A program made the position numbers and the translations under genes. DNA of 64,000 bases, taken from contig ML986583.1 in NCBI GenBank assembly GCA_010094045.1, positions 33,951 to 97,950 of the forward strand, in the 5' to 3' direction. Shown here one piece after another: positions 23,538 through 35,353 of this stretch. This DNA is from Lojkania enalia (taxonomy: Eukaryota > Ascomycota > Dothideomycetes > Pleosporales). Every line of letters starts with the position of its first letter. The first letter of the stretch is position 1. The notes under the pieces are model-generated. The model had not been told where the DNA came from, ran no database searches, and was given only the letters and a program-made list of their open reading frames with translations.

Positions 23538-24028
23538 GCGGCTACTATCTCTTAAATTTTCCAAACCTCGGTCTATCTGGGCGGGCTTGAAGGCATTCAT
23601 CCTTCTCCACTCATCTGTTGTATCGCATTAGCAAGGCGTCCGGTTCGGTAAGCATTATTGAGAGGCTAAAACGCAAAACGGCACCCCTATTTCCCTACTT
23701 CTACGAAAAGAGGAGTTTTCTTATGTAGATAGATGGGTGCTTTTCCGTGTAGATACCAAATTTTATTCGGTCGAGCTAGCTTTAGGAACGTGACTCTCGG
23801 TACCTATTCCGTCTACATGTTTGAAGCTCGGTACTAAAACGACACCTAGTGCTGTGCATGCTTTGCAGTAACTTATAGCGGAGCGCACTACCTTGTGCGC
23901 TATGGCACTTATGGGCACTCGATTCTTTATATTTTTCTATCCATTTAGTTGTTGTCATGTGTCGCCCGCAAACGCGATGACACATTTTCCCGTACATAGG
24001 TGCGGGGCTTTCCAGCAGACTGCCAATC

Positions 24029-24050
24029 AACCAAGCGGAGCCGCTTGGTT
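24029..24050. repeat. perfect 10-bp inverted repeat with 2-base loop
   Basis: AACCAAGCGG, then AG, then CCGCTTGGTT. It could form a hairpin or be a palindromic factor site; it lies in the 3' flank of the alternative oxidase gene, about 500 bases past its stop codon. No T-run follows and no function can be assigned. Confidence 0.6.
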
Positions 24051-24207
24051 GCTCGGTAATCGTTTCACTGGACAGGTCGCTTATGCGCCAATTAACAAGA
24101 TGCATGCCAGCGTGGGCGGGACATTAGTCGCATTTGGAAGGAGGGAAGGGGTTGGCTTTGGAGAGGGGTTGGGTGGTTTCGGTGGTGCAGTGCTGTGCTG
24201 GTTGACA

Positions 24208-24230
24208 TGCGTGCGTGCGTGCGTGCGTGC
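24208..24230. repeat. (GCGT)n microsatellite
   Basis: Five to six tandem GCGT/TGCG units in a G-rich intergenic stretch. No gene content. Confidence 0.8.
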
Positions 24231-26119
24231 AGTACGTCTATCGTTTCTACTATTGAATCGAGTTCTAGAAGGAGGGAGGTGTACGACGGCTAAGAGGCAT
24301 TGGATGCTAGTGTGTTTTTATGTTCTCTAAGATTGTAGGTTCTGTGCTGGGGTGTTTGTGTTTTGTTACGGTACTAATTCACTGCTGTAGGGTTAGTTAA
24401 TATAAGTTTTAACATTTGTAGCATTCAAACAATCCGATCCTTTGCAGCAAAATTCTACTAACCCGTGCCTCGCTGAAGACCGCGGTAATATTCCGTGCAT
24501 ACTGAGAGTCGATTCCAATCCTCCAATGCAGACCTCGAGTGTAGACTAATTGGAACGTACTGCTTAGGTAAGCTGTATCCTATGTATAAAACGTAGTAAA
24601 TGCCGTATACTACTAGTAACGAGTTCATGGATGCGCCTCACGACGTTGCGCTGGTCTTGTCAAGTTCATCAATCCGTCGGGCTGTGTAAATCCGGGAATA
24701 AGGTTCGAGCTGTGAAAGGAGGTACCAGTGAGGTCGCAAACATTCCCTTCTAATTGCACCCGCTGCACGCCTGCACGGAATCATATCCCTCTAAAGCAGA
24801 TCGCCTCGCCTCGCATGGAAGATATTAGTCCGGCCCTTTTTTTGGTTCATGGCGCTAGCAATTGCCATCGTAATCATTGTCGCTTCCCCCGCACTTGATG
24901 CTCGGCAAACACGGCGCCCCACTCTGGACATTCACTGCCAAGCCCAACTCTTACACTTGGAGTCGACTCCGCTCAGCGGCTAGCACACCCCACATCCGGC
25001 CAACCCACGAGGATTCATCCGCTACTTGTACCGCATTACCGTATTGCAATACCTTGGTACTCGAAGACTGGCACCAAGGATGCCACGCCGGCACGGACAG
25101 GACAGCGACTTCAACGTTAGCGTCCGCATGGGCCCCAAACCCCGCATTAGCCTAAGATGCATAGCTTCCCGCAGCTACAGACAGCTCTCATCCCAGCTGT
25201 CAGGTCAATATGTAGCACAGCATTGAACAGGTGCACTCAATTGCAGTTCGACTACATTTCAGCAAGCGCTCTGCGGGTCCTTAATATCAGACCTGATCAT
25301 TCCATCCCGTCGAGCCGCTTGGTGGCCGTGACAGGCCCTCTCGTCAGACCCTGCGCAAGCCCTCAGCAGCCGGAGCTCCTGACTCGTGCCTCTGCGGAGT
25401 TCCAGGTATACTACTATCAGAACAACTTCGGCTCGTGACATTCCACCGGCCTCCAAAGCTGAGCTAGCTATACGGCTCCGCAAAGCACTTCACCGCACTG
25501 CCGCGTCAAGGTGGAGGGAGATCCCAGCAAATCTCCGCCCTCTCCACGTTCCCTCTCCTCATCATTCAGTTATAGGCCTACTGCAGGACTAATCCTAGCA
25601 CAGCCTTTATCCAGGCCCACTGTTCTGGGATGCGGCCAACCCATACCCGAGCTTGTGAACCAATCATCTACGAAGTACCTGCGTGGTCGTACTCCCAAGG
25701 CGAAACTTTGAACTCAAGGAAACCTGCGGATCCGCAACCGCGCAGTAATCTGTTGCGGATGCCATTCCGCGCCCACCGTTTGGGACCCTGTCAATCAGAG
25801 TGGTAGACGTCGGCTAACCATTTTGGGCGGCGCAGATGTACATGGACGGGCAAGAGATGTACAGATCCCCTCTCTGATCTATGCACTGGCGAGGATCTAG
25901 TACAGATGCTGACGGAAGGTGCAGCTAGGGACTAACTCAGATGATGGAGCTCCATCGCGCCGGCGGACCCTCTGGGGTGCGGGGTCATACGGTTTAAAGG
26001 TGCTGGAAGCCGCAATCAATTGTAGGAGAGGCACCCAGTCGGACTTCTTCTGCTGTGGAATTGCTACTGCTACTACCCCTGAGACCCTTTGTAACAGATA
26101 CATTCAAAATCAATCCAAT

Positions 26120-28579
26120 ATGGCGATCCCAGATGAGGTATGCTTAACATCGCTCGATGAGTGCTTTCTCCAACTTGTCGCTAAATGCACGTCATAGGTT
26201 GACATTATCGTCTGTGGTGGAGGATCGTGCGGGTACGCTCGAGAGCTTGATGGCCAATTTGAGTCCTGACGTTTCTATAGATGCGTGGTTGCTGGGCGTT
26301 TGGCAAACCTAGACCATAATCTCCAGGTCCTCTTGATTGAAGGCGGAGAAAACAATCTCAATAACCCATGGTATGCGCTGTTATAATTTCCACGATATGG
26401 CTGATTTTGAGCTATGCAATAGGGTCTTCCGCCCAGGAATTTACCCTCGTAATATGAAATTGGACAGCAAGACTGCGTCTTTCTATTATTCGCGACCTTC
26501 AGAATGGCTTGATGGTCGACGAGCTGTGGTGCCTTGTGCCCATATCTTGGGAGGCGGGTCCTCCATTAATTTCATGGTAAGATCTAGTGATGAATATTTC
26601 ATGGCTCAACTTCTGAGATTTTCTACTAGATGTATACTCGCGCTTCTGCTTCGGATTATGATGACTTTCAGGCGAAAGGCTGGACTACCAAGGAATTAAT
26701 CCCCTTGATGAAGAAGCACGAAACTTATCAGGTATGCAACAGTCATCCAAGACTAACTCTGCCTTGTTGACCCGATGCTGTAGCGCTCTTGCAACAATCG
26801 GGACATTCACGGATTTGAGGGCCCTATCAAGGTTTCCTTTGGCAACTACACATACCCAATCAAGGAAGACTTCTTGCGCGCAACCGAATCCCAGGGCATC
26901 CCGACGACCGACGACCTCCAGGATCTCGTAACCGGTCACGGTGCTGAGCACTGGCTTAAGTGGATCAATAGGGATACTGGCAGGCGCAGTGATTCGGCCC
27001 ACGGCTATATTCATAGTACCCGTGCTATTCATCAGAATTTGCATCTATTGACCAGCACCAAAGTCGACAAAGTTATTCTCGAAGGTGGCAAAGCTGTTGG
27101 CGTTCAGGTTGTGCCTACCAAGCCGCTCGCTCCAGGCCAGAAGCAGTCGAGGATATATAAAGCTCGCAGGCAGATTATAGTCTCCGGCGGTACCCTCAGT
27201 TCCCCGCTCATTCTCCAGCGATCTGGTATCGGTGATCCCGAGAAGCTCCGCAGGGCTGGCGTCAAGCCTCTTGTCGATCTCCCTGGGGTTGGTCTCAACT
27301 TCCAGGATCATTACCTTACCTTCGCTGTCTACCGCGCCAAACCCGATGTGGAGTCATTTGATGACTTTGTTCGAGGCGATGCCAAGGTCCAGGAGCAGGT
27401 CTTCGGCCAATGGAACATTAACGGCACTGGACCATTGGCTACTAATGGTATCGAGGCTGGTGTTAAAGTCAGGCCCACTGAGGAGGAATTGAGGCAGATG
27501 GACAGCTGGCCATGCCCAGAGTTCAGGTCCGGATGGGACAGCTACTTCAAGAACAAGCCCGACAAGCCTGTTATGCATTATTGTAAGGCATTTACTTTCC
27601 ATATTCAATGATTTGGGCCGCTAACTCCGCTGCTTAGCCGTCATTGCCGGCTGGTTCGGCGACCACATGCTCATGCCGCCCGGCAAGTTCTTCACCATGT
27701 TCCACTTCTTGGAGTACCCATTCTCGCGTGGCTCAACCCACATTGTCTCACCAAACCCTTACGACGCACCCGACTTTGATGCTGGCTTCATGAACGACAA
27801 ACGCGACATGGCACCTATGGTCTGGGGCTACATCAAGTCGCGTGAGACCGCCAGGAGAATGGACGCCTACGCCGGTGAAGTCCAGGCTATGCACCCATTC
27901 TATGCCTACGACAGCCCGGCTCGTGCCAAGGATATGGATTTGGCAACGACAAATGCGGTGGGTGGTCTAACACCCCAGAACACTTGATGAATGGTGCTAA
28001 TGTTATGATGTAGTATGCCTTGCCAGGAAACATCTCCGCCGGTATCCAACACGGATCCTGGAGCATGCCCATCGAGAAGGGCCGCGCTCCCGAACCCAAC
28101 TTCCTGAACTCCAACTGCCAGTACGTGCAGGAGGATCTGAATTACTCGAACCAGGATATCAAGCACATTGAGGATTGGGTCAAGCGTATGTTTCTTGTTT
28201 GCCTGTCTCTCAGCCACCCTTTTTTTCACCTCGTTCCTCGCAATGCCTGATGCTAACTGATACATTCCCAGGCCACGTCGAGACCACCTGGCACTCACTC
28301 GGCACCTGCTCCATGGCGCCTAAGGAAGGAAACTCGATCGTCAAGCACGGCGTCCTGGACGAACGCCTCAACGTGCACGGCGTTAAGAACCTCAAGGTTG
28401 CCGACCTCTCCATCTGCCCAGACAATGTGGGCTGCAACACGTACTCGACCGCACTGCTCATTGGTGAGAAGTGCGCCGTCTTGACGGCCGAGGATCTAGG
28501 ATACTCGGGTCGCGCGCTTGATATGAAGGTCCCGACGTATCATGCGCCGAGGGAGATTTCAGGGTTGTCTAGGCTGTAA
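26120..28579 (+). CDS. GMC alcohol (methanol) oxidase with peroxisomal signal
   Basis: Nine exons join in frame to 665 residues: 26120-26137, 26198-26232, 26281-26370, 26423-26576, 26630-26731, 26784-27582, 27638-27957, 28014-28185, 28272-28579. This is an FAD enzyme oxidising short primary alcohols to aldehyde and H2O2. Visible features: a dinucleotide-binding start VDIIVCGGGSCGCVVAGRLA (from residue 7), ILGGGSSINFMMYTRAS (GMC signature 1, spliced across intron 4), SGGTLSSPLILQRSGIG (signature 2), HSLGTCSMAPKEG with catalytic-type H571, and N619 in VGCNTYSTA. The His/Asn pair corresponds to that of yeast methanol oxidase. The C-terminus is SRL, a type 1 peroxisome targeting signal. Length and motif spacing match the methylotrophic-yeast/fungal AOX1 branch rather than aryl-alcohol or glucose oxidases. 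The substrate in a filamentous fungus could be methanol released from pectin or lignin. Confidence 0.93.
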
Positions 28580-31500
28580 ACTAGATTTACTCGGGTGAGA
28601 AGTGGGAGATTTGGTCACGTGAGGTGAAATGCTTATGTAAGGGTTTGGCGATGTGGGTCTCGTGTTGTACGCATGCAAGTCACTCCTTCATGATATGAAA
28701 ATGATGGATGTTGATGTGATATAATGCGGAGTTAAATGGGTGCGCTAGCTAAAATCACGGCGTACCGCATTCGAATCGTTATGTATCTCGTACAGCGGAA
28801 TGAGAGTATGGGCCTTTATTGTTCGGGGGTTCGAATGGCTTGTATGAGTCGGTTATAGCGCATGGAATGTGACATGTGACGTGTGAAACTTGCTTGGTGG
28901 GTGGGCGGATGTTAAACTGCTCTACTAATGGTTTTAAGCATCTTGTGTCTTGCGTGTATAGAGATCTAAACTTGTGTCGGCATATTCTTTAGCCGTTAAA
29001 CTAAAACGATGTGGGAACGATAACACCGAGATTATCGTTTACAAGAAGGCCTCGAATGAGCGCAGTTGGCGTGGTGAGCTAGAATGTCCCTGGTAAAAGG
29101 CTGCGGAGGACGGTTAATAAATCGCGCGGCAACTCCCTTTAACGACTCATTATCTAGACAAGAAAAAAAAGAAAAGGAAAGAGAAGATGGAAGAGGGAAG
29201 GGGAAGAGGAGGGGTTCTATAATATCGCATTCTCGAAGCTCTAAGGAAAAAGAGAGGAATTTGCCTACCAACCCATATTGGATGATAGTGTCCGAATAGT
29301 GAATATTGTACAGAGCTAAAGTACATATCATATAGTTAAGACACGTAATATGGCACGTGCGCTTGAACCGAGCGCGTATCCTATATAGCCCCTTTAACTA
29401 GGTATATAGCACCCGACAGCAATCAACGAAATAGTTACTTACCTACCCTACTACCCCCGCACGCTGTGTACACCGTGTAACACCATGCTCTGCCCTGCAT
29501 TACCTTGCTAACACCAAGCTAGCTGACAGAGTCCATTCTACAGATAGGGAATTTCACGTTTCGGGACAGGCACCTCCAGCTAATGCTTTGCCATACCCTG
29601 TATGTCAATGTAATAGGAATTTCCTTTTTTTCTTCTCTTAAATATTCAACATATGCATGTATTCGATGGTAACTTTCACGGCTCCTAGACTACTGCTTTA
29701 CTGCTTAAGTGGCAGATAAGTGGTTGGTGGCGCTACGTGGAACTTGCTAGAGAATAATGAAACTGCGGGAGCGATAGATGCGTGCAGTGGCTTTATGCGC
29801 GTGCCTTATTTTTTTGGTATACAATATAGTATTGACGGCTAGTCGTTGACTAACCGATTGGATATTATAGACTGTCAATGAGTAGGTGAACCGGGTACAT
29901 TTTGTACAGTGAAAGACTAATCAGGAAACACGTAGTGTAGCGGGCTCCTTCACTCCGTTCTCGAATTCCAAAACATAAGCTATCCATCGGATCTCCCGTA
30001 TAATCAAAGCCGTGTTTATTCTTGATAGTTCTGCACGATTCTCCCCATACCCGGTAGACGTTAAGCCGTGTCTTGCGTTTCATAGAGTATTAAGGTAAGA
30101 TACTAAGATACGATAGTGTGTTTGAAGTAAGACAATGTATAGAAGTCTACGAAATCTGATAATCTGTAGGGTTCTTTTGAGCATTTCAACAATGCCAGCG
30201 TTCGCAACGAGGTGATGAAGTGGCAAAGGACCCCATTTTATGTTATGCCCGTGTTACCGTCACTAGCATTGGGGCTGACATATTTGCTTTCGAATGTGGT
30301 CCAGGTTATGACTTCATCCGACCCACTTTGGGAGTCATAACGTATTCATTCTACTTATGAACATTTTGTTAAAATGTGTTAAGAGGCATTGTGTCAGCAA
30401 CGATGATGTGGAAAGCGTAGCTTAGGATGTCGGACAGCACAGAGTAACATTATCTTTCATATAACTATAAGCTTAAGCTTCTGGCAAATTGCGTCTCACT
30501 TTTGTTAGTGTTAAATAGTTTCATCTTAGAACCGTCAAATCTAAGATTCGAGGCCCTACACACGCTGCTATTAAGTGTTCTACGGAAGACGATACAATAT
30601 GTATGAACCCAAAAAAAAAAAATCAAGAAAAATATAAAGCTTTGCGTCCACGTGTAGAATAGTGTCGATGTATCTCGTCGCCCTGACATGGTGTGCGTGA
30701 GAGGTCAGAATCTCTACGAGAACGTATTAAAAAAGAGTCGTTTAGAAATAGGGAGGTTTGAGATAACAGATGTAAGTGAACAAAACGATCCGCACTCCTA
30801 TACGCTCGCACCGACCTACGGACTTGATGGCAGCAACGTGCCCCGGCTAGAGCCGTTCAAGCTACATCCTAAGGCAAAGAGCCTCAAGAATCCCCTACAT
30901 TCAGTTAAATTGCTCCATGGAATAGTCCTGGGTTGGGAAAGCCCTCTTCATCCATGAGCGCCGTCCAGGATAGTGTACAAACAGCCCCCACGAAAGCTCA
31001 CTTAGACGCCAAACGCATTCTATGAGCATGGGAACTGGCTCTCTTATATAGAGCCTTTGAATTAACAATGGCTGAACTTAAACAGTTAGACCAAAAGCGC
31101 AGTGAAATCTACCAACATCTCGACGTCCTCGTAGCTAAGCTAGCCCGTGAACATGCACGCCAAAAATCAAATAAAACATCTGCACAAAAGGCAGCCACCA
31201 CAAAGTTTTTTGAACACACAAATGAATGCAAGTATATAGTCCTTTGGCTTCCTGGGCCTGAATTAGACCCTGGCTATCGCATGGACGGCATACGATGCAG
31301 AGTAGGACGACCTCATCCCAGGAAACTGCAACCGGGGACAACGGATGATATGCGGAGGAGGTTATAAACGAAGCATAAAAGTGAGATGGAGTTTAAAAAG
31401 AACATGAAGATTTTTGAGTTGACTGATAGGAAAGGTTCGATCTTTCATGCTTGGCGTGTGCGTAGATAGGTTACTGAAATGCGTATGATTCGCGGATTGA

Positions 31501-31905
31501 AAAAGTATCATATGGTCGGGCTATTTGAATCATGATAGCGGCGAACATGTAAATTGATGTACAGTAACCGTAAATGATCGCGACGATTCATTGCGACCGT
31601 GTTTGAACAGAAGAAAAATAGGCGTTCGTCAACAACAGCATATTTTCAGGGGAAGTCGTTTGGACTCATTAGATTCATATCCCCCTCATTAATGAATAAT
31701 ATATTGACTCTGTGGCCCTAAATCTAAGGTGAAGATAAATGTAGCGCTGCCTAAATTGAGTAAAGTTGCTAGAATATCGTTGTAATCGCCGGCTTCGCGT
31801 AAGGACGGAGACATATACCCCATTTGAATTTGCACGTTGAATCGATCCAAGCGAGGATAGAGTAATGGGATTGAAAATCTACATTCAAATGCCATCTAGG
31901 GTAAT
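28580..31905. other. 3.3-kb intergenic region
   Basis: No gene that I can support. It includes a purine-rich run at 29155-29215, a poly-A run at 30608-30620 and several AT-rich stretches. A small plus-strand frame at 31068-31367 is listed separately with low confidence. Confidence 0.45.
31068..31367 (+). CDS. possible small protein (99 aa), unsupported function
   Basis: An ATG-initiated frame whose first half is helical and charged (MAELKQLDQKRSEIYQHLDV), consistent with a short coiled coil, and whose second half is Arg/Pro-rich without motif. It has a TATA-like element about 30 bases upstream (31045-31052). No family is recognised and no intron is needed. It may equally be a chance frame; the amphipathic start is the only reason for listing it. 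Confidence 0.2.
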   Translation: MAELKQLDQKRSEIYQHLDVLVAKLAREHARQKSNKTSAQKAATTKFFEHTNECKYIVLWLPGPELDPGYRMDGIRCRVGRPHPRKLQPGTTDDMRRRL

Positions 31906-32750
31906 TTACAACTTCTTCAGTAGACAAATCGCATCACCCGTCCTCCCTACCTCCCCACTCTCTCCACCATCTAACACCTTGCCGCAAAGCTGAAATCCTA
32001 GTCTTTCATAGAACCTCCTTGCTCCGTGATTCCACCTGACCATACCGAGGTGCACACCCTTAGCACCAAGCTCTTCCATCTTCTCCAAAAACGCAGCCAT
32101 CATCTTCTGCCCATACTCTCTCCCCGTGTACTGCGGTAAAATATCAATATGCAAATGCGCAGGATACTCTTCCATCAGCGTATTACTGCCAATCAACATA
32201 CTGCAATCCGCATCATAAACCGCCTTCCTCATCCATTCTCGGCCTAGCTCATCCTCATTCCCTGCGGTTTCAGCACCGACTGGAGAGACAACGTCTCTGG
32301 GGACGGTTGGAACAAAATCGGACTTCCATCTTGATGCAAAATGGGTTGTGGATGCTGTTCCAATGATATAGCCCACAGCCTCCCCAGAGCCGTCATCTAG
32401 CACGAAACATGTTTCAGGCGAGAGAAGCAGGTAGGGGCGGCACCAAATGTAGGAGCCGATTGTGCGGGCCGGTTCGTGGTCGATGGCTTTGTCGATTGTT
32501 GCTTTGAACTATCTTGAGTCAGTCCTACTGCGAGAGAAGTAGCGATGTACTTAGGTGGCACAGGGGATTTGATAGGATGTTTGGTGTTCCCCTCGGAATA
32601 GCCCGCTAAACTATAGTGCTGCTTGTAGAGGGTTCCAATCTTGTTAGGGTATATATAGACATGAAAAAAAAGACTTTTGGTACGTACGATACGAATGCAG
32701 CTGTCGAAATCTCGCTGAGGATTGTACAGTCTTACAAAGGGCTCTGGCAT
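31906..32750 (-). CDS. GNAT-family N-acetyltransferase
   Basis: Two exons, 32750-32688 and 32508-31906, joined by a 179-bp intron, give 221 residues. The splice restores DSCIRI-FKATIDKAIDHEPA, a continuous family-like N-terminus. Visible GNAT features: a beta strand FVLDDGSGEAVGYIIG (motif D/A start), a large insert, HLHIDILPQYTGREYGQKMM, which holds the acetyl-CoA pyrophosphate loop in the Q-x-x-G-x-G form (QYTGREYG), and LGMVRWNHGARRFYERLGF (motif B with the N-x-x-A-x-x-F-Y-x-x-x-G-F pattern). It likely transfers acetyl from acetyl-CoA to an amine; the substrate is unknown. The gene diverges from the Zn2Cys6 regulator across about 710 bases, so shared control is possible. The upstream in-frame TTG at 32765 is not needed as start. 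Confidence 0.85.
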
Positions 32751-33460
32751 AGCGTTTGCGGTCAAGTCCGAGACGAATGAGAGGCTAGAAATCGAACTAG
32801 CTTGTGTAGGGTAATCTTGATGCGTAAAAGCAGGGCCTGTAAGATGAACTTAAAGAAACCGATCGTTTCAGAAAGCAAACCGTAGTACTTGCGCAATCTA
32901 AGGCTGCAGCGAGGTCGGTAGGTGGAGGGGGATGCGAGGTATTCGGAGACGCTAATACACTTCAGGGAAAGTACCATCTGCTAGGAAGAGCGAGCCTAGT
33001 TTTTGGCTCTGAGATTCTTCGATACGATTGATTATACAAGGGCAAATAGGGCAAGCAATCATAGCTTACGTTCATTCAAATCGATAGAAGAAACACATGT
33101 GTCACGATTTCGCTGAAACCATTTGTTGCTTCAACATGTTTTGGGGCCCGAGAGGGGACGCTAAATTGAAAGCACATGAGCAAGGAAGCAAGGGAAAGGT
33201 GCAGAATAAGATTCGTTCTCTGTATAAATACGGAGCATCGCCTAGAAGGCGCCCTGATAATGCCAGGGTGGGTTCAAGCGATCGGTGTGTGCCTGCGCCG
33301 GAAGCATCGGCGTTGGCGTGCTAGAAACCTCAGCAAATATCTATTTTACCGAGCGGGGGTCCGATATCGTCACGACAGACGACTATCTATCTTCCTTTGG
33401 TCTTCCACAACGCCACACGCCGTTGGAAATACTTCCCTGTTCTATATTGCTGATTGTCAT
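32751..33460. promoter_or_regulatory. divergent promoter between acetyltransferase and Zn2Cys6 regulator
   Basis: The only space for both promoters. A TATAAATA-like element at about 33220-33227 sits roughly 240 bases before the regulator start. Short frames here are not credible. Binding sites (for example CGG triplets) cannot be assigned with confidence. Confidence 0.5.
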
Positions 33461-35353
33461 ATGGCAAACAGCGCTAGCGCCACCATCCGGAACCGGCCAT
33501 ATCGCTCCCACAGAGTGCCGGCGTGCACCCGTTGCCGAGCGCGAAAGATTCGTTGTCAGATTGATATTCCAAACGAGTCTTGTCTGTTTTGCCGCGAAAG
33601 GCGACTCAAATGCCAATATGTTGAGACCCAAACAGGCTCGACAGTAGGCGTAGAAGATGGGGGGCTTAAACAATCGAAACGTGCAAGAGTCAATTCCAAC
33701 AACGAGAATGGCGATACCATTATCGCTCGGCCGTTGTCCGCCCCTACTCTCCAGCAACCTTCGTCCAGTTCATCGGCGTCTATTATGTTGGCACCCCATG
33801 TGGCCGAAGACGTAGACATTCTCGAGAGACACATCTCTCGGCATAGGCCTCCGGAAGGAGATGGCTCTGGCCCATACCGGACTTTGTTCAATGACTCTGC
33901 AAATCCAATTGTATACCTTTCAGTGCCTCGGTATCGTGCAGGACTCCAGCCGGAGCTCGGAGCCGGGAAAGAGCAACTTGAAGTTGTTGAGCAGATCCTT
34001 GGGCCGTTTAAACAGGAAGTGGTCGATCTTTATTTCACTCACATCCACCCAAATTTCCCCATCCTTGATGAAGATACGTGCTCAACGATAGGAAAAGGCT
34101 CCATAGAAAGGGTATCCAGAGCGCTGGCCTGCGTAATATACGCCATCGCGGCGCCGCATTGGAGAAAGTCAGAAACATTAAAACTACACCCAAAGCCGGA
34201 CGCGTACTACATGTGGAATAAAGGTATATCCTCTCTACTGGAGGATTTCCTAAGTCCAAGCTTAGCAACAGTCGCGGCTTCGATACTAGACCAGATTGGG
34301 CGCCCGTCAACTTCTATTGTTGGAAACATTCTTCTCAACGGGCGTACGGTTTCCCTCGCGCAGATCTTTGGACTCAACCGTGATCCGACAAAATGGGCAG
34401 TATCAGAAAACGAGAAGTGTACTAGAATACGCCTCTGGTGGGGAGTGTTAATAAACGACTACTGGTCAAGCATCTCATACGGTGCGCCACCACACGTAGC
34501 TAAAGGATTCTACGACGTACCCATTCCCACCCTAGACACTCTCGTTTCAGCCAAATCAACAATAGATCAGAAGCAAGCCTCGACCTGCTTTATCCATTTG
34601 TGTGCCCTGACGGAGCTTCTTGGCGATATATTACCTCTAGTCTTTAACGTGCGGAACGACCCAGATCAACTAGAGCGCTCTGTAAAACGCCTAAGGGGTG
34701 TCATGAATGATAAGGAGTCTAAACTTCCTGAATGGCTTCCACTTCCCTACCGACAGGGGTCTAGTAATCTATGGCTTTGCTTTCTTTCGATAAGACTGCT
34801 TCTCTGTCGCCTAGCATTGCGCGTGGCCATTCTTAAAGGCGACCATGATCTACAGAGTGTCCGTTTGGGAGAGCTCAGTGTCTCGTCTGCTGCAGTTCTG
34901 GATTTTGTGCTATTCTTTGGACAGAGCCAATTCAATGATTTCTGGTTCGCCTACGCCGGCCACATGCTGGTTCAAGCCACTATGGTATCGTTACGGTGTA
35001 CAGTGGAAGCCAAGGACTTAAAAGACAGGCACGTCTCTATAGCACGACTGGAACGCGTTATGGCTCATATACAGTCTGCGCGCGATGATTACGATTGGGA
35101 CATTGCAAACCTTTGTTTAGAAAGATGCTCGAGCTCGGTCTCTAAGATGGCATCACTTGCAGATCAAGAACCTCCAGCACCGACCGAGCTGGTGGAATCA
35201 ACAGTTACTACCATTGATGAATCAGTCCCTGCACCGGCGCTCGACGATCCGTCGTTTCTCCTGTCTGATATGTTGGACGCTAACCAATTTGACTTTTCTT
35301 GGGAAGCGCTGTGGGATACTCCATCTGGTCTACCAAATTTTTGTGCGGAATGA
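33461..35353 (+). CDS. Zn2Cys6 fungal transcription factor
   Basis: A 630-residue intronless regulator; the ATG at 33461 is chosen because it places the zinc cluster close to the N-terminus, although the frame is open further upstream. The zinc cluster is complete: C22-x2-C25-x6-C32-x8-C41-x2-C44-x6-C51, with a basic R-A-R-K-I-R helix. A nuclear-localisation-like KQSKRAR follows. Residues about 180-500 match the fungal-specific transcription factor middle homology region (VDLYFTHIHPNFPILDEDTC, then LARIFGLNRDP-like LAQIFGLNRDP and RLWWGVLINDYWSS). The C-terminus is acidic and hydrophobic (FLLSDMLDANQFDFSWEALW), typical of an activation domain. It lies 552 bases upstream of a dialkylglycine-decarboxylase-like gene on the same strand and diverges from an acetyltransferase, so it may be the pathway-specific regulator of either. 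Confidence 0.92.
   Translation: MANSASATIRNRPYRSHRVPACTRCRARKIRCQIDIPNESCLFCRERRLKCQYVETQTGSTVGVEDGGLKQSKRARVNSNNENGDTIIARPLSAPTLQQPSSSSSASIMLAPHVAEDVDILERHISRHRPPEGDGSGPYRTLFNDSANPIVYLSVPRYRAGLQPELGAGKEQLEVVEQILGPFKQEVVDLYFTHIHPNFPILDEDTCSTIGKGSIERVSRALACVIYAIAAPHWRKSETLKLHPKPDAYYMWNKGISSLLEDFLSPSLATVAASILDQIGRPSTSIVGNILLNGRTVSLAQIFGLNRDPTKWAVSENEKCTRIRLWWGVLINDYWSSISYGAPPHVAKGFYDVPIPTLDTLVSAKSTIDQKQASTCFIHLCALTELLGDILPLVFNVRNDPDQLERSVKRLRGVMNDKESKLPEWLPLPYRQGSSNLWLCFLSIRLLLCRLALRVAILKGDHDLQSVRLGELSVSSAAVLDFVLFFGQSQFNDFWFAYAGHMLVQATMVSLRCTVEAKDLKDRHVSIARLERVMAHIQSARDDYDWDIANLCLERCSSSVSKMASLADQEPPAPTELVESTVTTIDESVPAPALDDPSFLLSDMLDANQFDFSWEALWDTPSGLPNFCAE

Larger units (their letters stand above)
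23538..26119. other. 2.6-kb intergenic region with simple repeat and hairpin
   Basis: No credible coding frame. It holds a perfect inverted repeat (24029-24050) and a GCGT run (about 24208-24230), listed separately. Several plus-strand frames of 60-90 codons in 24877-25710 have no motif. The last several hundred bases must include the alcohol oxidase promoter. Confidence 0.5.

Noticed and set aside
24877..25711. Cluster of 60-90-codon frames upstream of the alcohol oxidase
   Set aside because: Overlapping in different phases, no motif, no splice sites linking them.
32751..32765. Upstream extension of the acetyltransferase start
   Set aside because: The extra codons begin at TTG; the ATG at 32750 is the first proper start and gives the family-like N-terminus.
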